A stretch of DNA of 64,000 nt from Sporolactobacillus kofuensis. Its GTDB lineage: Bacteria > Bacillota > Bacilli > Bacillales > Sporolactobacillaceae. Below the pieces are notes generated by a model. The model did not search any database, had not been told where the DNA came from, and was given only the letters and a program-made list of their open reading frames with translations. A program made the position numbers and the translations under genes. The first letter of the stretch is position 1. The number at the start of each line of letters is the position of its first letter. Of the stretch, positions 45,070 to 52,648 are shown in pieces. The stretch lies in the NCBI RefSeq assembly GCF_024125425.1, contig NZ_JAMXWN010000008.1:1-64000 (forward strand), written 5' to 3'.

Positions 45070-45098
45070 ATATTAACATATAGATAAAGCGCTTACAA
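45070..45098 (-). promoter_or_regulatory. Promoter and cre (CcpA) site of the sugar operon
   Basis: On the minus strand TTGTAA (45093-45098), a 17-nt spacer and TAATAT (45070-45075). The cre-like TTGTAAGCGCTTTAT (45084-45098) overlaps the -35; it matches the WTGNAANCGNWNNCW consensus at all but one position. Catabolite repression by CcpA is inferred. Confidence 0.65.
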
Positions 45099-45521
45099 TA
45101 CAAATTCACAAAATACTTATCGAATTTTTTAACTCTGCGTCTACGTCGTTTCAACCGTTCGATCCTGCCTTACTCTAGTCCGATATTATTGTCTGATCGT
45201 AGCTAATTTTTGACGGAACCGCACAGAGAGAAAAACTATAGGTACTCCCGTTATGAAAACATCTTGATGAACACGACCATCCGAATCATCGCTGTATGTT
45301 CATGAGTAACCTTCATTGCTTATTCAAAAGTTTGTGCTATGCTACTCATAGGATTGTTTACATTGAATTTCCAATTAAAAGATGGTTCGATTAGATCGTC
45401 ATGTAAATCGTGTAAATCGTCGTGAAAAGATACCACTAACTGCTTGCGACTGAGAGAAGTATTCTGTCTGTAATTAAGGATACGTGTATCTCGAGTAACT
45501 TTTATGCGAGGAGGATCACTT
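45099..45521. other. Noncoding gap between sugar operon and small zinc-site gene
   Basis: No ORF supported. A possible plus-strand promoter TTGCTT (45316-45321), N16, extended -10 TGCTATGCT (hexamer 45338-45343) would give a leader of about 170 nt. That leader contains a 9-nt tandem repeat GTAAATCGT and a short palindrome GATAC-GT-GTATC near the RBS. Confidence 0.45.
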
Positions 45522-45752
45522 ATGCTCGATTTTCATCACAGTTGGCCGTACGAACGTGTTGCTGGTGATCTTTATTTTGAGGAGTGTCCATTCTGTCACC
45601 AATCACCAGTATTGCTTACTATAAAGAAGGAAGCCGTTGAGGGTGCTTTTGAAGGGATAAAAACACATATCGTTATGCCTTGCTGCCATGAAAAAATTGT
45701 CATTGAAAGTATGGACAGTGATTATATCTGGGCAGCACAGACATTGAGATAA
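45522..45752 (+). CDS. Small cysteine-rich protein, unknown function
   Basis: I do not recognise this 76-residue protein. It has CPFC (about 22-25) and a CC pair in MPCCHEK (about 53-59), a possible zinc or Fe-S site, within a short beta-rich frame (SPVLLTIKKEA, IKTHIVMP). ATG 45522 follows GAGGAGG with 6 nt spacing. It lies 43 nt before dapF, probably cotranscribed. Not typical of the B. subtilis dapF neighbourhood that I know. Confidence 0.6.
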   Translation: MLDFHHSWPYERVAGDLYFEECPFCHQSPVLLTIKKEAVEGAFEGIKTHIVMPCCHEKIVIESMDSDYIWAAQTLR

Positions 45753-45795
45753 AAGAAATGTAGTTGCCTGTGAATAGAGAACTGGAGCGATGATA

Positions 45796-46665
45796 TTGGA
45801 ACAAAAAATACCATTTACGAAAATGCATGGATTAGGCAATTGTTATATTTATTTGGATGGGATCACAAACAAACTCTCTGTTCCTTCTTTTCCTGATCTT
45901 TCAATGAAGGTCTCAGATCCATATAAAGGGATCGGTTCGGATGGATTGATCTTAATTTTACCATCGGATCAGGCGGATGTTAAAATGCGAATCTTTAATA
46001 AAGATGGATCTGAGGCAATGAATTGTGGAAATGGTTTGCGTTGCGTCGCAAAATACGCCTATGAACATCATCTTGTCCAAGCAGAGCGCTTTTCAATCGA
46101 AACCTTGTCCGGTAACAAACAAGCGCAGGTCCACGTAAAGAATGGTGTTGTCGAACAGGTGACTGTGGATATGGGTGAACCTATTCTGGAAAGGGGTTTA
46201 ATCCCTGTTGCTGGCGGAAATGAAACAGAAAAAGTCATTCGTGAGAAACTAATAGTTGATGGCGTTACGTATACATTCACCGGTGTATCTATGGGTAATC
46301 CACATGCTCTGTTCTTCGTCGATCATATTGACAAAGCACCGATCCACAAATTGGGCGCGAAACTTGCAGACACGGATCCGCTTTTCCCGAACGGTGTCAA
46401 TGTTGGCTTTGTTCAAAAGTTAACAGATCACGAAGTGAATTATCGCGTGTGGGAACGCGGTTCAGGAATTACTCAGGCTTGTGGAACAGGCGCCTGTGCA
46501 TCAGTCGTTGCATCAATTCTAGAGGAAAAAGTAGTCAAAGATGTACCCGTGACTGTTCACCTTGAAGGTGGAGACTTGACCATTGAATGGCGATCAGACA
46601 CCAATCATGTTCTGATGACCGGTGATGCTGAAACGATCTGTGAAGGTTTCTATCTTCAACAGTGA
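45796..46665 (+). CDS. dapF: Diaminopimelate epimerase
   Basis: Converts LL- to meso-diaminopimelate for lysine and peptidoglycan. About 289 residues. Both active-site cysteines are present: NCGNGLRCVAKY (about 75-86) and ACGTGACAS (about 225-233). MHGLGN (about 10-15) and KVSDPYKGIGSDGLIL (about 37-52) fit the family. TTG at 45796 is chosen since GGAG lies 8 nt upstream; the ATG two codons earlier is too close to the RBS. In B. subtilis dapF (yutL) lies next to yutM, as here. Confidence 0.95.
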   Translation: MEQKIPFTKMHGLGNCYIYLDGITNKLSVPSFPDLSMKVSDPYKGIGSDGLILILPSDQADVKMRIFNKDGSEAMNCGNGLRCVAKYAYEHHLVQAERFSIETLSGNKQAQVHVKNGVVEQVTVDMGEPILERGLIPVAGGNETEKVIREKLIVDGVTYTFTGVSMGNPHALFFVDHIDKAPIHKLGAKLADTDPLFPNGVNVGFVQKLTDHEVNYRVWERGSGITQACGTGACASVVASILEEKVVKDVPVTVHLEGGDLTIEWRSDTNHVLMTGDAETICEGFYLQQ

Positions 46666-46738
46666 CAAAGATGTTTGATTGTGATTAAACGCACATCACG
46701 TTATAATGAGATTAACTCAAATAAGGAGCTGAAGGAAA

Positions 46739-47104
46739 ATGAATTTAACATTGACCGATGCAGCAAGCTTTCGCGTCAAGGAAATGATAGAGAACGAACC
46801 GGGAGAAGGCCTATTTCTTCGTGTCGGTGTCGGTGGTGGCGGATGCTCCGGGCTGACTTACGGAATGGGATTCGACGATAAAATGGTTGATGGTGATCAG
46901 GCATTTGACGGCAATGGCTTTAAAGTTGTTGTTGATCAAAACAGTGCACCACTACTAGACGGCGTAACCATTGATTTTAAGCAAAATCTTGATGGCGGCG
47001 GATTTACAATCGATAATCCGAACGCTATTTCAACCTGCGGATGCGGTCACTCATTCAAAACCGAAGGCAACGAAGGCCAACCTGCAAAGCAATGTGATTG
47101 TTAA
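46739..47104 (+). CDS. HesB/IscA-type Fe-S carrier (YutM/ErpA-like)
   Basis: A-type carrier that receives and passes on Fe-S clusters. 121 residues. The three conserved cysteines are in GGGCSGLTY (about Cys36) and STCGCGHSF (about Cys99 and Cys101). An additional QCDC ends the protein (about 118-121), giving two extra cysteines beyond the usual motif. Good RBS (AAGGAG). Neighbours dapF and NifU-like gene match B. subtilis yutL-yutM-yutI order. Works with the SUF system at 54-59 kb. Confidence 0.92.
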   Translation: MNLTLTDAASFRVKEMIENEPGEGLFLRVGVGGGGCSGLTYGMGFDDKMVDGDQAFDGNGFKVVVDQNSAPLLDGVTIDFKQNLDGGGFTIDNPNAISTCGCGHSFKTEGNEGQPAKQCDC

Positions 47105-47151
47105 GGGATTAATGCATTCGTTTTTGAGTGATCAGTAAAAGTCCTTAAACT

Positions 47152-47223
47152 CTCTAACAGAATAAATGAACAGACCTCCTGTGGTCGGACAATATAAAAT
47201 CCAACTTCAGGAGGTTTTATTCT
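47152..47223. repeat. Imperfect inverted repeat, possible terminator or mobile-element trace
   Basis: AACAGAATAAA (47152 on) and TTTATTCTGTT are perfect 11-bp outer arms; within them ACCTCCTG and CAGGAGGT give 8 more pairs, with a 7-nt bulge on the left arm. On the plus strand it ends GGTTTTATT, so it can act as the HesB terminator. The length and end-like arms also resemble insertion-sequence ends; no transposase is present. Confidence 0.6.
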
Positions 47224-47308
47224 GTTATTTTCATCAATGGATCAACGAAACTGGTGAGGCGTATGGATCAAAAAGTTCTCGGAGGTCAAAATGTGCTAAA
47301 CTGAGAAT

Positions 47309-47373
47309 GGTTTGGTGCGATACGCCCACGGCAAGCGAGCACCAAAACCCCCACTGAGAAAAAGTGATCACAT
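47309..47373. ncRNA. Copy B of a 65-nt structured repeat (candidate RNA or dispersed element)
   Basis: Inverted relative to the copy at 14968-15032. Read on the plus strand: stem GGTTTGGTGC/GCACCAAAACC (47309-47318 with 47339-47349) around the conserved CGCCCACGGCAAG, then CCCC, the hairpin CACT-GAGAAAA-AGTG (47352-47366) and CACATA. It precedes the NifU-like gene promoter; the other copy likewise precedes the Nudix gene when read in the same orientation. No coding potential is supported. Confidence 0.5.
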
Positions 47374-47452
47374 ACTGTTGAGGAATAAAAAATAGATTTT
47401 CCTAACTAAAAAAGTTATAATGATGATAAATGTAACAGTGAGGAGTGTGTGT

Positions 47453-47674
47453 ATGTATAATCAAGTCGAAGAAGTGCTGGAAAAGCTGCGTCCTTATTTG
47501 CTACGCGATGGCGGAGATGTTGAGCTGCTAAACGTTGAGGACGGTATTGTGCGCGTTCGTCTGCTCGGCGCTTGTGGCAATTGTCCAAGTTCAACGCTCA
47601 CATTGAAAGCCGGCATCGAACGCGCACTCGTTGAAAATGTTCCCGGAATTAAAGAACTCGAACAAGTCTTTTAA
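47453..47674 (+). CDS. NifU C-terminal-domain Fe-S scaffold (YutI/Nfu)
   Basis: A 73-residue Nfu-type protein that carries Fe-S clusters bound by a C-x2-C pair, GACGNCPSS (about 39-47, Cys41 and Cys44). The N-terminal [22 protein letters not shown] is standard for the family. ATG 47453 follows GAGGAG. Own terminator at 47697-47734. Together with HesB it surrounds copy B of the structured repeat. Acts with SufCDSUB by family knowledge. Confidence 0.93.
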   Translation: MYNQVEEVLEKLRPYLLRDGGDVELLNVEDGIVRVRLLGACGNCPSSTLTLKAGIERALVENVPGIKELEQVF

Positions 47675-47696
47675 ATAATAGAACTGGTGAACACCA

Positions 47697-47734
47697 AGCA
47701 CCGTCTGGCTTTTCTCAAGTCAGACGGTGCTTTT
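47697..47734. terminator. Bidirectional terminator
   Basis: AAGCACCGTCTG and CAGACGGTGCTT form a 12-bp stem with a T-run, between the Nfu gene and convergent yutH. Confidence 0.93.
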
Positions 47735-47746
47735 ATATCTGCTTCA

Positions 47747-48706
47747 TTATTTCTCAAGCAACCACTCCGGTGCCGTGAATTGTCCAGCATAGCGCTTAGC
47801 AAGGATTGAAAGCAGATACTCATAGTCACCGATCTTCTCTTCACATTGACGGAGGAGCACTTCCTGTTCACGTTGCTCACTTGGATTGGACTCAAAGAAA
47901 TAGCGTTCACAACATTCCACATAGGAAAGTGGATATAACAGCCGCGCGTACATCGCGCTCGTCACCTGCTCTGTCAAAGGAAATCGCGATTCATAATCAT
48001 TCAGAAAAGTATTCATCTCCTCTTCAAGCGTTCGCCTCCCCTGCTGCCAGCCGATTACACGAAGTGCCTCTGCAAGATCTCTCGAACGGTCATCCACAAC
48101 CCATTGTCCCGGATTTTCTTCAGCAATTCCGTTGATCATAGAATAACGATAATGACCAAAACAAACAGATTGTTCATTTGGAAAATTAATTGAGCCCTCG
48201 ACCATCATTTGAATGGCATTTTCGGCACAGCCTAAGAAATAAGCAAATCGATTTGAGAATAGCCTCTCGAAAACGGATCGTCGTTCAAGAGAACGATTCG
48301 CAAGTTCCTTCGCTTCTAACACATCAATTCGTTTCTCCCAATCCCTATTTCTTGTCATTAAAGGAGATTCAGGAAATAAGTGAACATCGACCATGGAGGT
48401 CTGAAGATGCAACTCAGCAAGACCTACCCCTGCGCTCATACCCGTGAATTGGCTCATAATCGGCCGACACATCAGCACCCATTCTTCGCCGCCAATTAAA
48501 GTACCCCATTTTCCAGCACGGTTACGGAACATTCTGCTCACGGGCAAGCCCTTTTCAAGATTTAGATAGTCTGCCCACTGTGCAATCGTATCTAACTGTT
48601 GGTGATAAAAAGCACTTACCGGTTGAAAATAAAGTGTAAGCGGATGGTCATTAAGCGACAACTCATACTCACGATCGACGATTGCATGCCAATCCAGCAT
48701 TTTCAC
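47747..48706 (-). CDS. yutH: Spore coat-associated protein YutH
   Basis: YutH-family protein of spore formers, distantly like CotS/CotI with a degenerate kinase-like fold. About 319 residues: MLDWHAIVDREYELSL at the start, WGTLIGGEEWVLMCRPI (about 79-95), DRSRDLAEALRVIGWQ (about 210-225) and SAMYARLLYPLSYVECCERYF (parts, about 258-278). GTG 48706 is chosen (AGGAGG 7 nt before it); an ATG lies two codons later. B. subtilis yutH is sporulation-expressed. It follows the Nfu gene as in B. subtilis yutI-yutH, with the hom-thr genes missing. Confidence 0.85.
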   Translation of the reverse strand: MKMLDWHAIVDREYELSLNDHPLTLYFQPVSAFYHQQLDTIAQWADYLNLEKGLPVSRMFRNRAGKWGTLIGGEEWVLMCRPIMSQFTGMSAGVGLAELHLQTSMVDVHLFPESPLMTRNRDWEKRIDVLEAKELANRSLERRSVFERLFSNRFAYFLGCAENAIQMMVEGSINFPNEQSVCFGHYRYSMINGIAEENPGQWVVDDRSRDLAEALRVIGWQQGRRTLEEEMNTFLNDYESRFPLTEQVTSAMYARLLYPLSYVECCERYFFESNPSEQREQEVLLRQCEEKIGDYEYLLSILAKRYAGQFTAPEWLLEK

Positions 48707-48841
48707 CAATTTTCCTCCTCGCTTTATCAAGTGCACTTCTTTGTACATTCTATCGATCGATCACCCAATTCATGACCACATGGACTGCGTGCACATCCTT
48801 TTTTTTATTGATGCTTTTATTCCCTTTGTAAAATCATGCAC

Positions 48842-48878
48842 AAAAAATCGGCAACATCATAATGATGCCGCCGATAAG
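48842..48878 (-). terminator. yutF terminator
   Basis: On the minus strand ATCGGCGGCATCAT and ATGTTGCCGAT pair with two mismatches, followed by TTTTTTG. Confidence 0.85.
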
Positions 48879-48888
48879 CTCCTTTTGG

Positions 48889-49656
48889 TCAGTTAAAAAT
48901 CCATTCACTTAGGGACTTCAGTGAATAAGTTGGTTGGATTGGTTTTGTCCTCAATGCTTCTTCAGATGTGACACCCGTATGCACGATCAACGTGTCTATA
49001 CCGGAATTTATCCCTGCCATAATGTCGGTATCATAATTATCACCGATCATCAATGTACGTTGCTTCGTCGTACCGATTTTTTGAAGCGCCAGTTCGATAA
49101 TAATCGGTTCAGGTTTTCCGATAAAAACAGGCTGCACACCTGTCGATACGGTAATTACTGACGTCAGTGCGCCGTTTCCTGGTACAAGTCCTTGTTCATT
49201 AGGTAATGCAACATCCGGATTGGTGGAAACGAACTTAGCGCCGGAGCGTATCGCAAGACAAGCTTTACTATATTTTTCATATGTAATCTGTCGATCCATG
49301 CCAAATGCAACATAGTCCGGATTTCTATCTTCATAATGAAGATCCGCTTGTTCCATTGCTTGTTTTAAGCCTTGTTCACCAATATAGAGTACTTTGGCAT
49401 CAGGCTTCTGCGCTTTAATATAACTTGCCGTAGCCATACTCGTCGTCAATACATCATCAGGTGTACACGGAATGCCGAATCCACTTAACTGATCCGCCAC
49501 CGCCTCTTTTGTACGTGTTGAGTTATTCGTCACAAATAAGTAGCGAAGCCCTTTTCTTTTGAGTGTTTTCACAAAAGCGACTGCTTCAGGTATTTCTTCT
49601 TTTCCACGATAAACTGTTCCATCAAGATCAAGTAAAAATGCATCATACTTTTCCAC
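48889..49656 (-). CDS. yutF: HAD-family phosphatase, NagD/YutF type
   Basis: TIGR01457-type HAD phosphatase (YutF). About 255 residues: motif I DLDGTVYRG (Asp nucleophile pair, about 9-17), motif II VTNNSTRT (about 42-49), the cap between, motif III Lys in GKPEP (about 183), motif IV GDNYDTDI (about 205-212). GTG at 49656 follows GGGGG; the longer reading has no RBS. Likely a p-nitrophenyl-phosphatase-like enzyme for sugar or nucleotide phosphates; substrate unknown. Confidence 0.9.
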   Translation of the reverse strand: MEKYDAFLLDLDGTVYRGKEEIPEAVAFVKTLKRKGLRYLFVTNNSTRTKEAVADQLSGFGIPCTPDDVLTTSMATASYIKAQKPDAKVLYIGEQGLKQAMEQADLHYEDRNPDYVAFGMDRQITYEKYSKACLAIRSGAKFVSTNPDVALPNEQGLVPGNGALTSVITVSTGVQPVFIGKPEPIIIELALQKIGTTKQRTLMIGDNYDTDIMAGINSGIDTLIVHTGVTSEEALRTKPIQPTYSLKSLSEWIFN

Positions 49657-49819
49657 GATAAGAACCCCCGTCTTTACTCCACATCTCATAATTAACTGCA
49701 CCAATTAAAAACATTGACATGTAAATATCTGTAACATTTATTATTTTGATGATTTTGAGCAAACTACTTTTTAACATATCAAATTAAATGAAGTAAATCT
49801 GCTCTGAAAATTCTTACGA

Positions 49820-50110
49820 TTATTTGCTGTCGATCTTTTTTAGTACAAAATATGCACAGCCAAAACTGCAATACTCGACAATATAATCAACGAGTGTATT
49901 AATTTTCGTGTCAAACGTCGATTTCGGATTATGGTTTTCATAAAACCCTCGGAGTCTGAGCTGTTCATAGCCCCAATCTCCGACAATATAATCAAATTTG
50001 TTCAGAATATCGCTGTACCGTTTTAAAAAGGCTTCCTCATTCCAGCCGTTCCGAACATTTTCAATCACTTCATAATGATGATGATCCACAGAAACCATTG
50101 AGCTGGTCAA
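49820..50110 (-). CDS. yutD: YutD family protein (DUF1027)
   Basis: A 96-residue soluble protein, close to B. subtilis YutD: YEVIENVRNGWNEEAFLKRYSDIL (parts, about 13-36), FDYIVGDWGYEQLRLRGFY (about 39-57) and the closing CSFGCAYFVLKK. TTG at 50110 with GGGAGG 7 nt upstream. Position between yutF and lytH is as in B. subtilis, but yutC and lipA (yutB) are absent here. Function unknown. Confidence 0.9.
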   Translation of the reverse strand: MTSSMVSVDHHHYEVIENVRNGWNEEAFLKRYSDILNKFDYIVGDWGYEQLRLRGFYENHNPKSTFDTKINTLVDYIVEYCSFGCAYFVLKKIDSK

Positions 50111-50294
50111 CGGGATACCTCCCCTCTAGCTTGCCGTTGGGCATGGCCTTTATAGGCGATGAATAACATGCAAAGCATACCGACAGAAGTGAGATCCTTC
50201 GGCTACTTATACACCATTATAGCAGAACACTTGGGTTCTGAAAAAGGCGCCTGCTTCAGTCTTCACTTAAAAAAGAAAGGACCGTTATGCTAAG

Positions 50295-51293
50295 ATGACT
50301 GCCCGTTTACAATTATCATGTTGTGTATTATTCATCTTGCTCTCTGCCGTCTTTCCAGTATATGGAAAAGACAACGCGAATCTCGACGATCAAAAACGAA
50401 AAAGCTTGTACCTAAAAACAGCGGCGCTCACGGGAATCCAATGGAGCGTACTTGCCGGTTGTGACCAATATGCACACAATATAGCGTCTTTACAGAGTGA
50501 TCGTGTGTCTTCGAAACACGATGAATTAATTAGCATTACGTTCACTAAAAAGCAGTGGGCGGGTCCCTTGAACCCAAATTCGAATGATCATGACCCCAAA
50601 ACCATTTCGCTCTTTGGTGGAATCGGTAAAGATGGCAACGGGGATGGCCGTGCGTCACTTAAGGATGCTGAGGATCGACTCTATAGCTTTGCAGAACAGC
50701 TCACACAGTTTGGACCCGGACGGCAAAATACACGCATTGGTCTTTGGTCGCTCTATCACCGAGGCAAGGCCGTTGATATGATTGAGGATTTCGCGCGTCT
50801 CTACGAGAAGGCAGATGCTACCCACCTCTCGCAACATGCGTTCCCGGTACCGCTGAATTATAATTATGACTACGCATCGACATGGGGAGCCAAGCGCGGC
50901 TGGGGCGGACGACGCATCCATGAAGGCACCGATATCTTTGCGGATTATGGCACACCGGTACGCGCGACAGTCTACGGTGTCATTGAACTAATTGGCTGGA
51001 ATAACTATGGCGGCTGGCGCATCGGTCTTCGGGATATCAAAGGTAATTATCACTATTTTGCTCATCTCAACGGATATGCTCCTGGTCTACATCGCGGTGT
51101 GATTACAAAACCAGGACAAGTCATCGGCTATGTCGGCAGTTCCGGCTATGGACCAAAAGGCACAATGGGAAAATTTCCCCCACATCTTCATTATGGGCTT
51201 TACCGTGACAACGGAAGAACGGAATATTCCGTTGATCCTTATCCCGTTTTGAGAATTTGGGAACGCGAAGATCAGCAAACAACGACACGTTAA
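50295..51293 (+). CDS. lytH: Peptidoglycan L-Ala-D-Glu endopeptidase LytH (YunA), M23 family
   Basis: Sporulation cell-wall peptidase; in B. subtilis LytH cuts L-alanine side chains to produce the cortex. 332 residues: signal peptide (about 1-24, ending VYGKD), a lysozyme-like helical region with WAGPLNPN and LFGGIGKDGNGDGRA (about 86-120), then the M23 domain with HEGTDIFADYGTPV (about 215-228; first zinc His and Asp) and HLHYGL (about 296-301; H-x-H). AAAGGA is 14 nt before the ATG, a weak context; a 3-codon ATG-CTA-AGA-TGA overlaps the start. Convergent with yunB. Confidence 0.93.
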   Translation: MTARLQLSCCVLFILLSAVFPVYGKDNANLDDQKRKSLYLKTAALTGIQWSVLAGCDQYAHNIASLQSDRVSSKHDELISITFTKKQWAGPLNPNSNDHDPKTISLFGGIGKDGNGDGRASLKDAEDRLYSFAEQLTQFGPGRQNTRIGLWSLYHRGKAVDMIEDFARLYEKADATHLSQHAFPVPLNYNYDYASTWGAKRGWGGRRIHEGTDIFADYGTPVRATVYGVIELIGWNNYGGWRIGLRDIKGNYHYFAHLNGYAPGLHRGVITKPGQVIGYVGSSGYGPKGTMGKFPPHLHYGLYRDNGRTEYSVDPYPVLRIWEREDQQTTTR

Positions 51294-51301
51294 TGGCATC
51301 A

Positions 51302-52126
51302 TCATTTCTTGTTACTTGATTGATTTTGGTTTGCGTTTGGTTGCTCAATGGGTACCGATGTTGAAATACCAGAACCATTTGAACTGTAATAATAAGGAAT
51401 ATCTTTTGGTAATAATTTAGAACCAATAGGAATATGTTGCGTAATTGTTTTTGTTTTCATTTCGAAGGGGACAATGACATCAACTTTAACTTTAACATCA
51501 AGATACATGAAAAAAACAATATTATTAATCCCAACATTCTTATACTCCCAATTAATGTCACTTTCTACATTACTGACTACATCCATCTCAACAGGTACTC
51601 TAGGACCATAATTACTGAGTAGAGCATTGTTAAGGATCTGGCCAAGGGGAATATCAGCAACGAGTGCAGCTCCATCATGATGCTTACTATAGTATAGATC
51701 ATCAGCATGCCCATTGGTTAGGGAAATCCTTCCCTTTTCTGCAGCCCGTAGAAACCAAAGAATACGATTAGAAACCAATCCTTTAAGACGGTTCGCTTCT
51801 TCTGTATTTATATCATAGCTGCTGACTTCATTTTGGGCCGTCAGATGTGTAATGATCATTTTATTGGGAATAAATTTTGGAATTTCGTTAGGATCACTCT
51901 TCCCCTGAATGTTACTGAGCACATTTTGCCCAATCCCATAATTCATTGCGTAGTTGGCAATTTGCTCTGTCTGCGTGAGTGCGATGTCCATTACAGCGGG
52001 CTTCATCTTCTCGTTAACTGTCCAAATGGCGATGGATACACAAAGAATAAAAATCAAGAAAGACAGGAAAAGTGCATGTTTGATGGACATGTTCTTTCGT
52101 CTGTAGCGTCTGCTTGGCTTGAACAT
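51302..52126 (-). CDS. yunB: Sporulation protein YunB
   Basis: About 274 residues. A basic N terminus (KPSRRYRRKNMS), one membrane segment (about 15-35), then an extracytoplasmic domain: PAVMDIALTQTEQIANYAMNYG (parts, about 42-63), PLGQILNNALLSNYGPRVPVE (about 165-185) and IPIGSKLLPKDIPYY. This fits YunB, a sporulation-expressed protein homologous to YlaJ/lipoprotein-like proteins in spore formers. ATG 52126 follows GGAGGAGGG. Convergent to lytH with 8 nt between, as in B. subtilis yunA-yunB. Confidence 0.9.
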   Translation of the reverse strand: MFKPSRRYRRKNMSIKHALFLSFLIFILCVSIAIWTVNEKMKPAVMDIALTQTEQIANYAMNYGIGQNVLSNIQGKSDPNEIPKFIPNKMIITHLTAQNEVSSYDINTEEANRLKGLVSNRILWFLRAAEKGRISLTNGHADDLYYSKHHDGAALVADIPLGQILNNALLSNYGPRVPVEMDVVSNVESDINWEYKNVGINNIVFFMYLDVKVKVDVIVPFEMKTKTITQHIPIGSKLLPKDIPYYYSSNGSGISTSVPIEQPNANQNQSSNKK

Positions 52127-52202
52127 GACAACCCTCCTCCACATCATTTATATGCTGGGTGGTGGTTGGTTACATCTTTTTTCTCTCTGATCTGAACGAA
52201 TA

Positions 52203-52249
52203 AAAAGAAAAAAGATTAGTAGAGGCATAGAAGAACCTTTACTAATCTA
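52203..52249 (-). terminator. yunC terminator
   Basis: On the minus strand AGATTAGTA and TACTAATCT pair around a loop with an inner GG/CC, followed by TTTTTTCTTTTT. Confidence 0.88.
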
Positions 52250-52282
52250 AATTGAAATCAAACATTTGATGAATACGATCAA

Positions 52283-52585
52283 TTATGCCATTTTTCTCAG
52301 AGCTTCTCTACCAGTCGTTCCGACATGAATGCCTCGCTTCTCTGCACCAACAGTAACTTCGGCAAGCGGTGCTTCAAGAAGATCATCAATTGTACGTACG
52401 CCAACTGCTTTCCCGGCAACGATATCTCGATCGGCTAATTTATTATTAAGTAACTGCACGTCAAGTGCGCCGCACATAATGTAGCCTGTCTTCCCTGTAA
52501 TGACAATCAGCGTTGTTTTAGGTAAGGATACACTGACTCCTTGATAAAGCGCACCATCAATAGTAATCGGTTGTACATCAATCAT
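52283..52585 (-). CDS. yunC: YunC family protein (DUF1805)
   Basis: A 100-residue protein nearly the same length as B. subtilis YunC: ITIDGALYQGVSVSLPKT (about 6-23), GYIMCGALDVQLLNNKLADR (parts, about 33-52) and VAGKAVGVRTIDDLLEAPL (about 55-73), ending GREALRKM. ATG 52585 with GGGAGG 7 nt upstream. Next gene in line after yunD in the leftward direction, as in B. subtilis. Function unknown. Confidence 0.93.
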   Translation of the reverse strand: MIDVQPITIDGALYQGVSVSLPKTTLIVITGKTGYIMCGALDVQLLNNKLADRDIVAGKAVGVRTIDDLLEAPLAEVTVGAEKRGIHVGTTGREALRKMA

Positions 52586-52648
52586 ATTCAAGCCTCCCTC
52601 CTCATTTATCCTATGGAGAGATGATAAAGGAAGTGACTAATGTCCCAT

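Noticed and set aside
44909-45521. Search for a transcriptional regulator gene of the sugar operon in this gap
   Set aside because: No reading frame with a start, RBS and HTH-like content was found.
47166-47357. 63-residue plus-strand reading between hesB and nfu
   Set aside because: It lies over the two inverted-repeat elements, has no RBS and no recognisable protein features.
50115-50150. Possible third copy of the 65-nt element (CTAGCTTGCCGTTGGGC)
   Set aside because: Only the loop-like core is similar; neither flanking stem nor the G-run/T-run is present, so chance resemblance is likely.
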